Positions 17,129-26,920 of a DNA stretch of 64,000 bases are shown one piece after another. How positions within the stretch are numbered: the first letter of the stretch is position 1; each line of letters starts with the position of its first letter. The DNA comes from Phycisphaerales bacterium UBA2421 (GTDB taxonomy: Bacteria; Planctomycetota; Phycisphaerae; Tepidisphaerales; Tepidisphaeraceae). The DNA is taken from NCBI GenBank assembly GCA_002343075.1, contig DDRH01000062.1, positions 16,605 through 80,604 of the forward strand. The letters run 5' to 3'. The notes below the pieces were generated by a model. It worked only from the letters and a program-made list of their open reading frames with translations, did no database searches and was not told the DNA's origin. A program made the translations under genes and the position numbers.

Positions 17129-18529
17129 GTGAATGCCGCAGCAGAAGTCCTTATCGCCATGACCGACAAAGCAGATAACTCCGCGAGCGTTTTGATTGTG
17201 GACGATGAAACCGAGCACGCGCAGGTGATGTGCGAAGCGCTTCAACGCATCGGGCACGAATGTGATGTAGTCTACAGTCTGGCTGATGCCGAGAAGAAGT
17301 TGGCCGCGAAGAAGTATGACGTGATTGTGACGGACCTCCTGATGGATGGTCGCAAAGACGGGCTGGAAGTGTTGCGCAGAAGCAAGGCACTCAACCCTCC
17401 GCCGCCGGTGCTCCTGGTGACGGCTGTGAATGATGTGCCGACGAGCCGGCAGGCGATTCAGGAAGGTGCATACGACTACATTACCAAGCCGCTTGATCTG
17501 GAGGACTTCCGCGCCCAGGTGAACCGCGCGGTGGAGAAGGCGCAGCTGGCTCGTCACAACGAGATCCTCGCGGAGCAGATTATCGATCGAGGCGGGTTTG
17601 AAGGGATTATTGGCCGCTCGCCGGCGATGACCCGGGTAATCACCACCGCGCGGCAGGTCGCGGCAAGTGATATTCCGATCCTCATCCTCGGCGAAAGTGG
17701 GACAGGCAAGGAAATGATTGCGCAGGCTATTCACAGCGCGTCACGGCGGCGGAAGCACCGCTTGGTGGCGGTGAATTGCCCGGCATTTACTGAGTCGCTT
17801 CTGGAAGATGAGCTTTTTGGTCACATAAAGGGTGCCTACACCGGTGCGCTGAGTGACCGCGAGGGTCGGTTTGAATATGCCGACCGTGGCACGCTGTTCC
17901 TGGATGAAATTGGTGACATGCCCGCAGCGATGCAGGCCAAACTGCTGCGCGTGCTGGAGACGGGCGAGGTCGTTCGCGTGGGGAGTAATGAGCCGCGCAA
18001 GGTGGACGTGCGGCTGGTGAGCGCGACTAACAAGAATCTGGAAGAATTGGTTGCAGATAAGCAGTTTCGTGAAGATTTGTTCTTCCGGATCAAGGGCGTA
18101 ACCGTAACCCTTCCGCCGCTCCGCGAGCGCCGGGAAGATATTCCGCTGTTGACCCACTTTTTCCTGAAGCAGTCCGCGGAGCGACATCGGAAGGAAATCG
18201 ATGGCGTGCAGCCCGACGCGCAGCGGGTTCTCAACGCGTACGGCTGGCCGGGCAATGTTCGACAGCTCAAGAGCACGATCGAATTGATGGTGGTGCTGAG
18301 TCAGGGGCAAAACTTGTCGCTTGAAGATGTCCCTCCAGACCTTCGCCGCGGGACGACGGCGGAGAGTGCGACCGCCACCAGCCTTGGTGGAGTGCCCTTG
18401 GACAGTATAACCAAGCAGGCAATCTTGCAGACGCTCGATCTGTGTAACGGCAATCGTGAAGAAGCCGCGAAAATGCTCGGTATCGGCGAGCGGACGCTCT
18501 ATCGCAAAATTAAGGAGTATGGGATGTAG
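17129..18529 (+). CDS. Sigma-54-dependent response regulator (NtrC family)
   Basis: A 466-residue transcription activator. The receiver domain (about 20-135) has acidic VDDE and the phosphoacceptor Asp in IVTDLLMDG. The AAA+ domain has Walker A GESGTGKEM, the sigma-54 contact loop GAYTGA, Walker B TLFLDEIGDM and the R-finger region. A Fis-type helix-turn-helix closes the protein (NREEAAKMLGIGERTLYRK). The GTG at 17129 has GGGGG upstream; an ATG at 17159 is the alternative. It pairs with the kinase just upstream and should drive RpoN-dependent promoters. The target genes cannot be read from this window. Confidence 0.95.
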   Translation: MNAAAEVLIAMTDKADNSASVLIVDDETEHAQVMCEALQRIGHECDVVYSLADAEKKLAAKKYDVIVTDLLMDGRKDGLEVLRRSKALNPPPPVLLVTAVNDVPTSRQAIQEGAYDYITKPLDLEDFRAQVNRAVEKAQLARHNEILAEQIIDRGGFEGIIGRSPAMTRVITTARQVAASDIPILILGESGTGKEMIAQAIHSASRRRKHRLVAVNCPAFTESLLEDELFGHIKGAYTGALSDREGRFEYADRGTLFLDEIGDMPAAMQAKLLRVLETGEVVRVGSNEPRKVDVRLVSATNKNLEELVADKQFREDLFFRIKGVTVTLPPLRERREDIPLLTHFFLKQSAERHRKEIDGVQPDAQRVLNAYGWPGNVRQLKSTIELMVVLSQGQNLSLEDVPPDLRRGTTAESATATSLGGVPLDSITKQAILQTLDLCNGNREEAAKMLGIGERTLYRKIKEYGM

Positions 18530-18552
18530 CTGTTGCGCTTCTCCCGGGTCTC

Positions 18553-19029
18553 ATGCAGTTTCGAATTGGCCACGGTTACGACATTCACCAACTCGCCAGC
18601 GGCGGCAGGCTGTTTGTCGCCGGGGTCGTGGTCTCGGAGGAAATGAGCGCCGTGGCTCACAGCGATGGCGATGTCGCCATCCATGCGTTGGTCGATGCGA
18701 TTCTCGGTGCGACGGGTGGCGGAGATATAGGAGAGCATTTTCCAAACTCCGACGCGCGATGGCGTGGTGCATCGAGCGGCCATTTTCTGGCCGAAGCAGT
18801 GCGGCTTGCGGCGGCGGGGGGGTGGAAGGTGGTTAATGCCGACATCACCGTGCTGGCCGAGCGGCCGAAGCTACATGCCTTCAAACCTGCGATGACAGAG
18901 GCGATAAGCCACCATCTCGGGACGACGGCGGTGAACGTCAAGGCCGGCACCCATGAGGGGTGCGATGCGATCGGCCGAGGCGAAGCAATTGCGGCGCACG
19001 CGGTTGTGTTGCTCACACGCAATGTCTGA
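18553..19029 (+). CDS. ispF: 2-C-methyl-D-erythritol 2,4-cyclodiphosphate synthase
   Basis: A 158-residue IspF, which cyclises CDP-ME 2-phosphate in the non-mevalonate isoprenoid pathway. The metal ligands lie in GYDIHQ (Asp and His) and later at H-S-D-G-D-V. GDIGEHFP, ITVLAERPKL and KAGTHEGCDAIGRGEAIAAHA follow in the family order. It lies 23 bases after the sigma-54 regulator and 19 bases before cysS. This is the only gene of the isoprenoid pathway in the window. Confidence 0.97.
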   Translation: MQFRIGHGYDIHQLASGGRLFVAGVVVSEEMSAVAHSDGDVAIHALVDAILGATGGGDIGEHFPNSDARWRGASSGHFLAEAVRLAAAGGWKVVNADITVLAERPKLHAFKPAMTEAISHHLGTTAVNVKAGTHEGCDAIGRGEAIAAHAVVLLTRNV

Positions 19030-19048
19030 CTAGAATCGGCTGCGAAAC

Positions 19049-20551
19049 ATGAGCCTCCGCATTTATAACACCCTCACGCGTCAGAAAGAGCTTTTCGAGC
19101 CTTGCCGCCCGGGCCGGGTCGGCATCTATCTTTGTGGGCCGACGGTCTACAAATCACCGCACATTGGTCACATGGTCGGGCCGGTGATATTCGATGCGAT
19201 CAAGCGATATCTGGTTTACAAAGGGTTTGAGGTCACATGGGTTGTGAACATTACCGATGTCGACGACAAACTGATCGATGCCGCCGCCAGGGCGGGCATC
19301 ACCATGAGCGAAATGGCCGAGAAGCACACCGCCGAGTATTTTGACGCGCTCAAGTCGTTGGGGGTAGACGCGATCGATCACTTTCCGCGGGCCAGCGAAC
19401 ACATGCCCGAGATAATCGCGATGTGCGAACGGCTTGTCGAAACCGGTGCCGCCTATGCCGCAGGGGGCAATGTGTGGTTCGATGTCGCCAAGGATGCTGA
19501 CTACGGCAAGCTCTCTAACCGAAAGGTCGAGCAGCAGGAAGCCGGGCTGCGCGAGCTTGAAGGAGCGGGAAAACGCAACCCCGCCGACTTCGCACTCTGG
19601 AAGGCCGCCAAGCCCGGCGAGCCTTCCTGGGAAAGCCCCTGGGGCAAGGGCCGGCCCGGCTGGCACATCGAATGCTCGGCAATGAGCACCAAGATCCTGG
19701 GTGAAACGTTTGATCTTCACGGCGGAGGCATGGATCTCATGTTTCCGCACCACGAGAACGAGCTTGCCCAGAGTGAAAGCTGCACGGGCAGGCCGTTTGT
19801 GAAGTATTGGATGCACAATGGTCTAACCCGGGTGCGCACGAAATCAAACAGCGGCGATTGGACGGTCGATGACATGCACGAGTCATCGGGTAATGCCATC
19901 CGCGTCCACGCGCTCTTGTCGAGGCACGGCCCGGAGCTGATTCGATATCTGCTGCTAAGCACGCATTATCGGCGCCCCATCGAGTTTAGTGACGACGCCT
20001 TGGTGGAAGCGCGCAAGGGTCTCACTGCATTTCACCGTCTTTTCGAGCGCGTTGAGAGGCTGCAGGGGGGCAAGCTTGATGACGCCACCGACATGGACAG
20101 GCATTCGGCCGAGATGATGCAGGGCGAACATGAAAAGTTTGCCCGCGATGTACTAGCGAGCAAAATGCGATGGCTCGAAAGCATGGATGACGATTTCAAC
20201 ACCGCCGGCGCAATCGGGGTGATGCACCAGATGGCCACCGAAATCAACCGGTTTATCGAAGCAACCTCGCTCGCGCAGGAAAAGCAGCCCGAACTCGTGA
20301 CCGCGGTTGCCGCGGCGGCGATCACGCTCAAGCGCCTCGGTGGAGTGCTGGGATTGTTCCGGGCCGCTCCGGCGGCAACCTCCGGCGGAGACGAACTGTT
20401 GGGGAAAGTGATGTCGCTGGTCATCACGCTCCGCAAGGATGCCCGGGCAAGCAAGAATTTCGCTCTCGCCGATGCCATTCGCGACGGGCTGACCAAGATT
20501 GGCGTCACCTTGGAAGACCTTCAGGGCGAGACCGTGTGGCGCAAAGCGTAG
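19049..20551 (+). CDS. cysS: Cysteinyl-tRNA synthetase with altered KMSKS loop
   Basis: A 500-residue class I synthetase. The zinc Cys lies in YLCGPTVYKSPHIGH, which also holds the HIGH box. WHIECSAMS and HGGGMDLMFPHHENE supply the other zinc ligands, and the anticodon-binding helical domain covers about 320-500. The KMSKS position reads D-M-H-E-S-S-G-N where the family has K-M-S-K-S-L-G-N, so both lysines are replaced by acidic residues, after a slightly long loop. The rest is well conserved. It is the only CysS seen here. The odd loop should be checked against other planctomycetes. Confidence 0.95.
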   Translation: MSLRIYNTLTRQKELFEPCRPGRVGIYLCGPTVYKSPHIGHMVGPVIFDAIKRYLVYKGFEVTWVVNITDVDDKLIDAAARAGITMSEMAEKHTAEYFDALKSLGVDAIDHFPRASEHMPEIIAMCERLVETGAAYAAGGNVWFDVAKDADYGKLSNRKVEQQEAGLRELEGAGKRNPADFALWKAAKPGEPSWESPWGKGRPGWHIECSAMSTKILGETFDLHGGGMDLMFPHHENELAQSESCTGRPFVKYWMHNGLTRVRTKSNSGDWTVDDMHESSGNAIRVHALLSRHGPELIRYLLLSTHYRRPIEFSDDALVEARKGLTAFHRLFERVERLQGGKLDDATDMDRHSAEMMQGEHEKFARDVLASKMRWLESMDDDFNTAGAIGVMHQMATEINRFIEATSLAQEKQPELVTAVAAAAITLKRLGGVLGLFRAAPAATSGGDELLGKVMSLVITLRKDARASKNFALADAIRDGLTKIGVTLEDLQGETVWRKA

Positions 20552-20583
20552 CACCCCTGATCCGACCGAACCCGCGCCAGTCA

Positions 20584-22401
20584 TCAGTCGAGTAACGCGC
20601 GGTATTGGTTCATCGCCTTCAAAAAGTAGTAATCGCCGTAAATGATTGAGTTGTCGCGGCCAAACTCGTCGTTGGGGATGTTGACTGCGCCGTGTTGAAG
20701 CAGGCCGCGATGAATCGTGCCCGCGGCCCAGTACGTCGGGCTGACCAGCGACAAAAGGATGCGCTCGGCCGCGGCGCGGTAGCGCGTTCGCTCGGTCGAA
20801 TCGGTCATCAATGTCGAAAGCTCAAGCAATCCGCTCGCGGCGACGGCGGCGGCACTGCTATCTTTGAACGTGTTTGGAATGGATGGGTGATTAAAGTCCC
20901 AGAAAGGAACGTTGTCCGCGGGAAGATGGTTAATGAAATAGTCCGCCACCTTCTTCGCGGCGGCAGTGAAATCGGCGCGGCCCGTTTCGCGCGCCATCGT
21001 TGTAAATGACAAGATCGCCCAGGCCTGCCCTCGGCTCCATGTGCTGCTGTTACTGTAACCCTGGTAAGTCTCCTGCATGATAATGTCGCCGTTTGCAGCG
21101 TCGTACATGCCAAACTGGCTGATGCTGCCGTCGGGTCGTACCTGATTCGCGATCACTTTCTGCGTGTGCGCGATCGCCCGGCTGATGTACTGCTGGTTGT
21201 TCGTCTCGCGGCCGGCCCACATCAGCAGTTCCATGTCGGTCGTCATGTCCATGAGCACGGCAAAATTGGCCCGAGGGTTGCCGCTGCGGGTGGTGAACCA
21301 AGTCGTGCGAAATGCGCCGACGTTGTTGTTCCACTGCGCGTTCTTGGACGCCGCCGCCGCCAGCAGCACGTTTCGGTGAGCCGGATCATTGCTCGACTGA
21401 TATAGCGGCAGGTACGACGTCAGAAACTTGAATGCCAGATCGCCGGTCTGGTTGGTCTGGCTTGCCAGTGAGGTGGTCCACTTGGTGGCATTGGCGCGCC
21501 AAGTACTGTTGCCGACGAAGTTGTAAATCTGCCACATCGTCCCTGCCAGAAATCCTGCAGTCCAGTGCGAGGCGTTCACCGTTTTCCACGTGCCATCGAC
21601 GCGCGTTCGTTCGACAAACGTGTTGGCGTCTTTGCCGATGTCGCTCATCGTGCGATTAGCGGCAGCGACGGCGTACGCGAACACCCTTGCCACACTCTCG
21701 CGCAGCGGGTTGTCGTCTTCCACCGCTCCAAAATCGATCCCCGCGCGGGTCTGCCCCGACGCTACGGACTTGCTATGACCGTAACCGCTGAGCGGCCATG
21801 TCTGGCGTGCCGCTACATCGAGTTGAACGCGGATTTTGTATTTACCAGGCGATAGCTGATCGAATCGATACTCACCCGCCGCGTTGGTCGTGGTGCGTGG
21901 TTCGCCGGTTTCGAGTGCCCCACTGTTGTTCAAGTCGAGATAAACCATGCGACCTGCCATGCCCGATTCGCCGATATCGCGGCTGCCGTCGCCGTCGAGG
22001 TCGGCGAATACCGTTCCCTTCAGCGAGCCTGTCGCCGGCGGGGGGACGAGGCCGAAATTCTGGTTGGCCGTGGTCTGGTTCGCTTTGACAATGACATTGC
22101 GGCCAAACTGGTTGGCCGGCGCGGTCTGTGAATCGCCAGACTGCAAAATCTGCCGGACCTTTAGCGTGCCAACCGGGACCGCGGTAAGCGAATATCTACC
22201 AGCGGAGTTGGTCGTGGTGCGCGGTTCGGAAGCGTCTAGCTTGGTATTGTTGTTTAGATCGACATAAATCGTGCGATTAGCAGCCCCTGGCTCACCCGAG
22301 TCCCATTTGCCATCGCGGTCAGCGTCGATGAAGACGGTGCCGGTGATGCTGGCCGCAAGCAATCTTCGATTTTCCAGAGATTCAAGAAGTTCCCCATTCA
22401 T
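20584..22401 (-). CDS. Secreted GH88-type unsaturated glycuronyl hydrolase with SdrD B-like repeats
   Basis: A 605-residue exported protein. The N-terminus, LESLENRRLLAA, is the planctomycete sorting-type motif. Two Cna_B/SdrD B-like repeats follow (about 15-115 and 125-215), each with the GTVFxDxDGDGxxDxGE plan. The C-terminal 380 residues form a GH88/GH105-like alpha6/alpha6 barrel: WTAGFLAG, the Asp-rich LMDMTTDMELLMWAG, RPDGS, TYQGYSNSSTWSRGQAWAI. The enzyme would remove unsaturated uronic acids from lyase products of pectin, glycosaminoglycan or algal polysaccharides. It converges with cysS and stands alone, with no lyase or transporter beside it. Confidence 0.85.
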   Translation of the reverse strand: MNGELLESLENRRLLAASITGTVFIDADRDGKWDSGEPGAANRTIYVDLNNNTKLDASEPRTTTNSAGRYSLTAVPVGTLKVRQILQSGDSQTAPANQFGRNVIVKANQTTANQNFGLVPPPATGSLKGTVFADLDGDGSRDIGESGMAGRMVYLDLNNSGALETGEPRTTTNAAGEYRFDQLSPGKYKIRVQLDVAARQTWPLSGYGHSKSVASGQTRAGIDFGAVEDDNPLRESVARVFAYAVAAANRTMSDIGKDANTFVERTRVDGTWKTVNASHWTAGFLAGTMWQIYNFVGNSTWRANATKWTTSLASQTNQTGDLAFKFLTSYLPLYQSSNDPAHRNVLLAAAASKNAQWNNNVGAFRTTWFTTRSGNPRANFAVLMDMTTDMELLMWAGRETNNQQYISRAIAHTQKVIANQVRPDGSISQFGMYDAANGDIIMQETYQGYSNSSTWSRGQAWAILSFTTMARETGRADFTAAAKKVADYFINHLPADNVPFWDFNHPSIPNTFKDSSAAAVAASGLLELSTLMTDSTERTRYRAAAERILLSLVSPTYWAAGTIHRGLLQHGAVNIPNDEFGRDNSIIYGDYYFLKAMNQYRALLD

Positions 22402-22499
22402 ACTCCTAATTGTAGCAGAACTCGGAATCGCTGTATTCCAAACCCCAGAATTTTCTGGAACCGCTTGAACATTCGTGACTTGCAGACGAATACTGAAGT

Positions 22500-22889
22500 A
22501 TGGAAACCGTTCGAGTGAATGTCCGGCGGTCGCTGGAGGGCACGGATGTCGAGGCAGATCTGGCCGCGGCGAGGATTCTCGCGCGCGTCATGGACGCGCA
22601 GTTTGAGCTCGGTACTGTCAAGTTCGGCCTTGACGCCGTATTGGGCTTGGTTCCGGTCGTTGGCGATCTCGCATCGATGATGGTCGGCATGTATCCGATC
22701 TACCTCGCGCGTAAACATGGGCTGGGCCGGACGGTTATCCTGCGCATGTGGGCGAATCTGGCGATCGACTTCGCTGCGGGCGTTGTGCCGGTGGTTGGCG
22801 ATGTGGCGGATGTGCTGATCAAGGCAAACCTGAAGAACGTCGCGCTGCTTGAGAAGCACCTCCGAAGGAAATACCATCTTCCCGCCTGA
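22500..22889 (+). CDS. DUF4112 small membrane protein
   Basis: A 129-residue protein matching DUF4112. It has two near-repeats of the core: LGLVPVVGDLASMMVGMYPIYLA (about 55-80) and AAGVVPVVGDVADVLIKAN (about 98-116), with a hydrophobic segment between them. The paired VPVVGD turns are the family's hallmark. It starts divergently from the GH88 gene. The function of the family is unknown. The gap of 185 bases to the next gene holds nothing I can name except the ribosome site of the MFS gene. Confidence 0.85.
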   Translation: METVRVNVRRSLEGTDVEADLAAARILARVMDAQFELGTVKFGLDAVLGLVPVVGDLASMMVGMYPIYLARKHGLGRTVILRMWANLAIDFAAGVVPVVGDVADVLIKANLKNVALLEKHLRRKYHLPA

Positions 22890-23074
22890 TTTCCTTCCGT
22901 CACCATTCGCTTTTGAGCGGTCCTCTGACCGTATCTTCGAGCTTCGTCTTGCGGGTTCACCGATCGGGGCGAAGGGCGGCTTGAGAGTTTCGTGCATTGT
23001 GTTTAGTGTCGGCACGAACCGATGCGACCTCGAGCCCGCACGAGCCTTCAGGCATCCGTCCGCCGGAGATTTCT

Positions 23075-24556
23075 TTGACCACTGATAGCGATTTGCCAGC
23101 CGATCCGGAGTCGCCGGGGGATCTGCGCCGAACGATGCGACTGGTGACTCTCGGCTGGGTGTTCGGGTCGGTCTGGCTGACGATGGTGTCGGGCGCGCCC
23201 ATCGCCATCTTTGCGCGCCAACTCGACGCCAGTGAGTTCCAGTTTGGCTTGCTTACTGCTATGCCGTTTCTGGCATCGTTGATGAGCATGCCAGCGAGCG
23301 TGCTCATTGAGCGGACAGGCCAGCGGAAGGCGATCTTTCTCATTTCTCTGTTTGCGCAGCGATTTCTCTGGTTCGCAATCGCGACGGTGCCGGTGTGGAT
23401 TATTATCTCGGGCGGCGAGAGTTGGGTGGGAACCGCGACGGTCATCTTCCTGGTGCTCGCGTTCTTTATGCATGCGGGGGTGGCGGTGGGGGGGCCGGCG
23501 TGGGTGAGTTGGATGGCAGACATCATCCCGGAGCGCGTCCGCGGAAAGTATTTTGCCCGGCGGCGGCAGTGGGGCGTCCTCTCGGCGATACCCGCGGCCT
23601 ACATCGTGGGGTGGGTGATGGACCATTTCGCGCACGGGGACGGCCATCCCGACCGAGTGGGGATTCTCATCGTTTGCGGGGTCATTTTCTCCATCGCGGC
23701 GGTGTTTGGGATCGTGGATATTGCGTTGTTTCTTCCGGTGAAAGAGCCTCACCGCGCCCCCGCCGAGAAAGCCCCGCTGCATACCATTTTCGCCTCCCCG
23801 CTCCGCGATCGGCAGTTTCTCATTTTTGCTGGATTTGTGGGGACGATGACATTCGCGATCAGCTTCATGGGCCAGTTTGTGACACTCTACATGATCGAGC
23901 GGCTGCAGATTTCTGCAAAGGCTACACAGCTCATGCTGCTGATCGCGCCGCTGGTTGCGACATTTCTGGTGCTGGGACACTGGGGAAGAGCCGTAGATCG
24001 AATGGGGAAAAAACCGGTGATGGCAATCGCCGGGCTTGGACTGGTGCCTGTGGGCCTTGGCTGGATTTTTGTCAATCCGGCCAGCCCGTGGCTGGGCTAT
24101 GTGCTGTCGGCCGCGGGCGCAGCACTTTGGGCGGGGGTCGAGGTAGCGAACTTCAATTTTGTACTCGAGTTTAGTGGCAGCGAAGAGAGCGAAACTGGTG
24201 TGCGTGGCGGAAGTAACTTCGTCGCGGTCAATGGCGCGATCATCAATGTTGCCGGTTGCCTCGGCGGGCTCGCGGCGGGGTTGATCGCCCAACTGCTCCG
24301 CGAGTGGCAATGGCAGCCGACGATTCGATTTCTACCCACGATGACATTCTACGAACTCTTGTTCATCATCAGTGGAATTCTCAGACTCCTGGCGTTTGTC
24401 ATCTTTCTGCCCCTGATTCACGAGCCACAAGCCCGGCCAGCTCGCGAGACGCTCGTTTACATGACAACCAACATTTACAACAACATGGTGAGTGCCACAC
24501 TTCAGCCGCTGCGCCTTGCGAGGCTGATGAAGAAAGCGACATATCGGGACGAGTAA
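23075..24556 (+). CDS. MFS transporter
   Basis: A 493-residue protein with about twelve membrane segments in two halves separated by a short charged loop (near residue 200, PVKEPHRAPAEKA). RxGRR-like loop pieces (ERVRGKYFARR; RMGKKPV) fit the major facilitator superfamily. I chose the TTG at 23075 because CGGAGAT lies 6 bases upstream; the residues before it look non-coding. The substrate cannot be inferred. It converges with pstB, and no co-oriented partner is present. Confidence 0.85.
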   Translation: MTTDSDLPADPESPGDLRRTMRLVTLGWVFGSVWLTMVSGAPIAIFARQLDASEFQFGLLTAMPFLASLMSMPASVLIERTGQRKAIFLISLFAQRFLWFAIATVPVWIIISGGESWVGTATVIFLVLAFFMHAGVAVGGPAWVSWMADIIPERVRGKYFARRRQWGVLSAIPAAYIVGWVMDHFAHGDGHPDRVGILIVCGVIFSIAAVFGIVDIALFLPVKEPHRAPAEKAPLHTIFASPLRDRQFLIFAGFVGTMTFAISFMGQFVTLYMIERLQISAKATQLMLLIAPLVATFLVLGHWGRAVDRMGKKPVMAIAGLGLVPVGLGWIFVNPASPWLGYVLSAAGAALWAGVEVANFNFVLEFSGSEESETGVRGGSNFVAVNGAIINVAGCLGGLAAGLIAQLLREWQWQPTIRFLPTMTFYELLFIISGILRLLAFVIFLPLIHEPQARPARETLVYMTTNIYNNMVSATLQPLRLARLMKKATYRDE

Positions 24557-24620
24557 CCAAATCCCAGCCGGTAGAAAGCATCGGAGACTGTCATCGGAGC
24601 GCGGAAGCCGCGGTGCCCGG

Positions 24621-25451
24621 TTAACCGAAACGTCCGGTTACATATGATTCAGTCATCGGGTTGGAAGGATTGGTGAAGATTTTCTCTGTCTCGTCGAACT
24701 CGATCAACTCACCGAGGTACATGAAGGCCGTGTGGTCGCTGATGCGCGCCGCCTGGTGCATGTTGTGGGTTACGATCACAATTGTGACGGTCTTCTCTAA
24801 CTCGGTGACGAGATCTTCGATGCGCGAAGTCGACATCGGGTCGAGTGCGGCGGTCGGTTCGTCCATGAGCAGCACTTCCGGTTGGGTGGCGAGCGCGCGG
24901 GCGATGCAAAGCCGTTGCTGCTGACCCCCGGAGAGACTGTTTCCACTGCTGTGCAGGCGATCCTTCACTTCGTCCCACAGGGCGGCACCCTTGAGTGCGT
25001 GCTCGACACGATGCTCAATAAGCGATTTATCAGAGATTCCACGGACGCGCATGCCGTACGCCACATTTTCATAGATCGATTTTGGGAACGGATTGGGCTT
25101 CTGGAAGACCATGCTGCAGCGCATGCGAATCTCAATCGGTTCAAGTTCTCTTCCGACGAGGTTGATGCCCTCGGGATAGAGCATGATTTCGCCCTCATAG
25201 CGGTTGTTGGCGTATAGGTCGTGCATGCGATTGAACGAACGCAAAAGAGTGGATTTGCCGCAGCCGCTCGGGCCGATCAGCGCCGTCACCTTTTTCTCGG
25301 CGATCGGCATGTTAATGTTCTTCAACGCTCGGAACTTGTCGTAGTAGAAGCTGAAGTTCTTCACCTCGGCCTTCAGCGGTCCGACGTCGCGCAGCATGAC
25401 CGAGCTATCGACCGGGGCTAGCGTTGCCGAGCCAGTGGGTGTCGTCACCAT
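24621..25451 (-). CDS. pstB: Phosphate ABC transporter ATP-binding protein PstB
   Basis: A 276-residue ATPase of the high-affinity phosphate importer. It shows Walker [11 protein letters not shown], the Q-loop [15 protein letters not shown] that is typical of PstB, the signature LSGGQQQR, Walker [14 protein letters not shown] and the H-loop TH. The ATG at 25451 was chosen because AAAGG lies before it and the family starts here. It overlaps the end of pstA by 7 bases, so translation is probably coupled. It is the last gene of the operon; no phoU follows. Confidence 0.97.
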   Translation of the reverse strand: MVTTPTGSATLAPVDSSVMLRDVGPLKAEVKNFSFYYDKFRALKNINMPIAEKKVTALIGPSGCGKSTLLRSFNRMHDLYANNRYEGEIMLYPEGINLVGRELEPIEIRMRCSMVFQKPNPFPKSIYENVAYGMRVRGISDKSLIEHRVEHALKGAALWDEVKDRLHSSGNSLSGGQQQRLCIARALATQPEVLLMDEPTAALDPMSTSRIEDLVTELEKTVTIVIVTHNMHQAARISDHTAFMYLGELIEFDETEKIFTNPSNPMTESYVTGRFG

Positions 25452-26920
25452 TTTATCGCCTTTCGTAAACGATACCGAATGGCAATGGCCACAGCGTTCA
25501 GGCCAAGAGTCATCACAAGCAGTACGATGCCCGCGGCAGCGGCGTTCTCGTGGAATGCCTTTTGCGGGCGTGAAATCCACTGAAACAACTGAATCGGCAT
25601 CACCGTGTATCCGCTTCCAAGCCATCGGAACGGTTGAAAATGCAATGTCGCGGTTGGCTTTGGAGCGTCCGCGTTTGCGCTGGCAGCCTCGCTGTATGCC
25701 GCGCGGTCGGCATCGGCCACGCGATACTCAGCCGGTGGCGGGGGCAGAAACGCGATAAACGTCAGCGCGCCGATGGTTACCAGCGGCGCGGTTTCGCCAA
25801 TGGCGCGGCTCATGGCGATGATCGCCCCGGTGAGAATCCCGCTCATTGAGTAGGGCAGGATGTGATACCGAACCGTCTGCCATTTCGTCGCGCCAAGACC
25901 AATTGCCGCTTCACGAATAGTATTGGGTATCGAGCGGATCGCTTCTCGCGTGGCGATGATAACGATCGGAAGCACCAGCAGCCCAAGCGTCATCCCCGCC
26001 GTCAACACGCTGCGGCCTAGGTCCAGAATATAAACGAACAGGCCCAGCGCCATCAGCCCCCAAATGATCGAGGGCACGCCCGCCAGATTTGCAATGTTGA
26101 CTTCAATGATTGCTGTCAGCCGGTTCTTGGGAGCGTACTCCTCCAGGTAGACGCCCGCCGCCACGCCAAGCGGCACCGCGAGCACCATTGTGACAAACAT
26201 GACTAACAGCGTTCCCACCCACGCCGAGAGAATTCCCGCTGCCTGTGGAAAGCGCGATGGGTACGAAGTGAAGAAGTTTTTTGTAACCAAGGACACGATT
26301 GACGAGATTCCGACTTTGCCGGAGTCGGGCTTTCCCGTCACTTCAACGGCGTAGCGGCCGCCGTCCGTCGCGCCAGCAAGCACTTCACCATCGGCTTCGA
26401 TAGACATCGGTTCGGGTGCAATGACCAGGGTTCGCTTGGCTTCCCGAGTTTGTTCGTCCTTGACCATGCTCGTGCCGATCGTGCCGATGATTGCGCCGGT
26501 CGTTCCGGGTGCAGCAACAGCGATCGTTTCGGCGTCAAGCTCGCGATCGGTTCCGCGCGGCAGGCGGGCATCAACAACCACTTTCTTGCCGATCAGTTTC
26601 TCGAGCTCTGCCTCCGGCGTTGATGATTTCAGTTGAAGTGTGTCGAGGTGCAATTCCCAGCGCTCGCCGACCTTGCGCAACGAGCCAACCGTCTCACGGC
26701 GGCCGAATCCGCTTGCATCGGATTTGATCTCGTGCGTCTGCCATAAGGGGCCCCAGCCTTCCACCAGCAGGTTGATGCCCAGTGCGAACAAGACAAGCAG
26801 CGACAACGCAATGAAGGAAAGCCCCGTGATCCCAAACAGCATGTCCGACCGTTTCCGCGATGCGAGCTGCCGTCGGAGCAACGTTGTGTCGCTGGTAAGT
26901 AGTTCTTTGCCTGAAGGCAT
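25445..26920 (-). CDS. pstA: Phosphate ABC transporter permease PstA, long form
   Basis: A 491-residue permease. The C-terminal 270 residues form the usual PstA core with the EAA loop ([20 protein letters not shown]). Between the first membrane segment (about 30-53) and the second (about 225-250) lies a roughly 170-residue non-membrane insert, rich in charged residues and predicted to be periplasmic. A second insert sits near 405-440. Usual PstA is about 290 residues, so this one is clearly enlarged. It overlaps the pstC stop by one base (TAATG), with AGGGAGG inside the pstC end as its ribosome site. Confidence 0.94.
   Translation of the reverse strand: MPSGKELLTSDTTLLRRQLASRKRSDMLFGITGLSFIALSLLVLFALGINLLVEGWGPLWQTHEIKSDASGFGRRETVGSLRKVGERWELHLDTLQLKSSTPEAELEKLIGKKVVVDARLPRGTDRELDAETIAVAAPGTTGAIIGTIGTSMVKDEQTREAKRTLVIAPEPMSIEADGEVLAGATDGGRYAVEVTGKPDSGKVGISSIVSLVTKNFFTSYPSRFPQAAGILSAWVGTLLVMFVTMVLAVPLGVAAGVYLEEYAPKNRLTAIIEVNIANLAGVPSIIWGLMALGLFVYILDLGRSVLTAGMTLGLLVLPIVIIATREAIRSIPNTIREAAIGLGATKWQTVRYHILPYSMSGILTGAIIAMSRAIGETAPLVTIGALTFIAFLPPPPAEYRVADADRAAYSEAASANADAPKPTATLHFQPFRWLGSGYTVMPIQLFQWISRPQKAFHENAAAAGIVLLVMTLGLNAVAIAIRYRLRKAIKW

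Noticed and set aside
23048..24310. A 420-codon minus-strand frame inside the MFS transporter gene
   Set aside because: It is rich in His, Arg, Pro and Gln with no motif, and it lies antisense to a convincing membrane transporter. It is a frame shadow.
24557..24620. phoU after pstB
   Set aside because: The next gene is the convergent MFS transporter, and the gap of 64 bases has no room for a gene.
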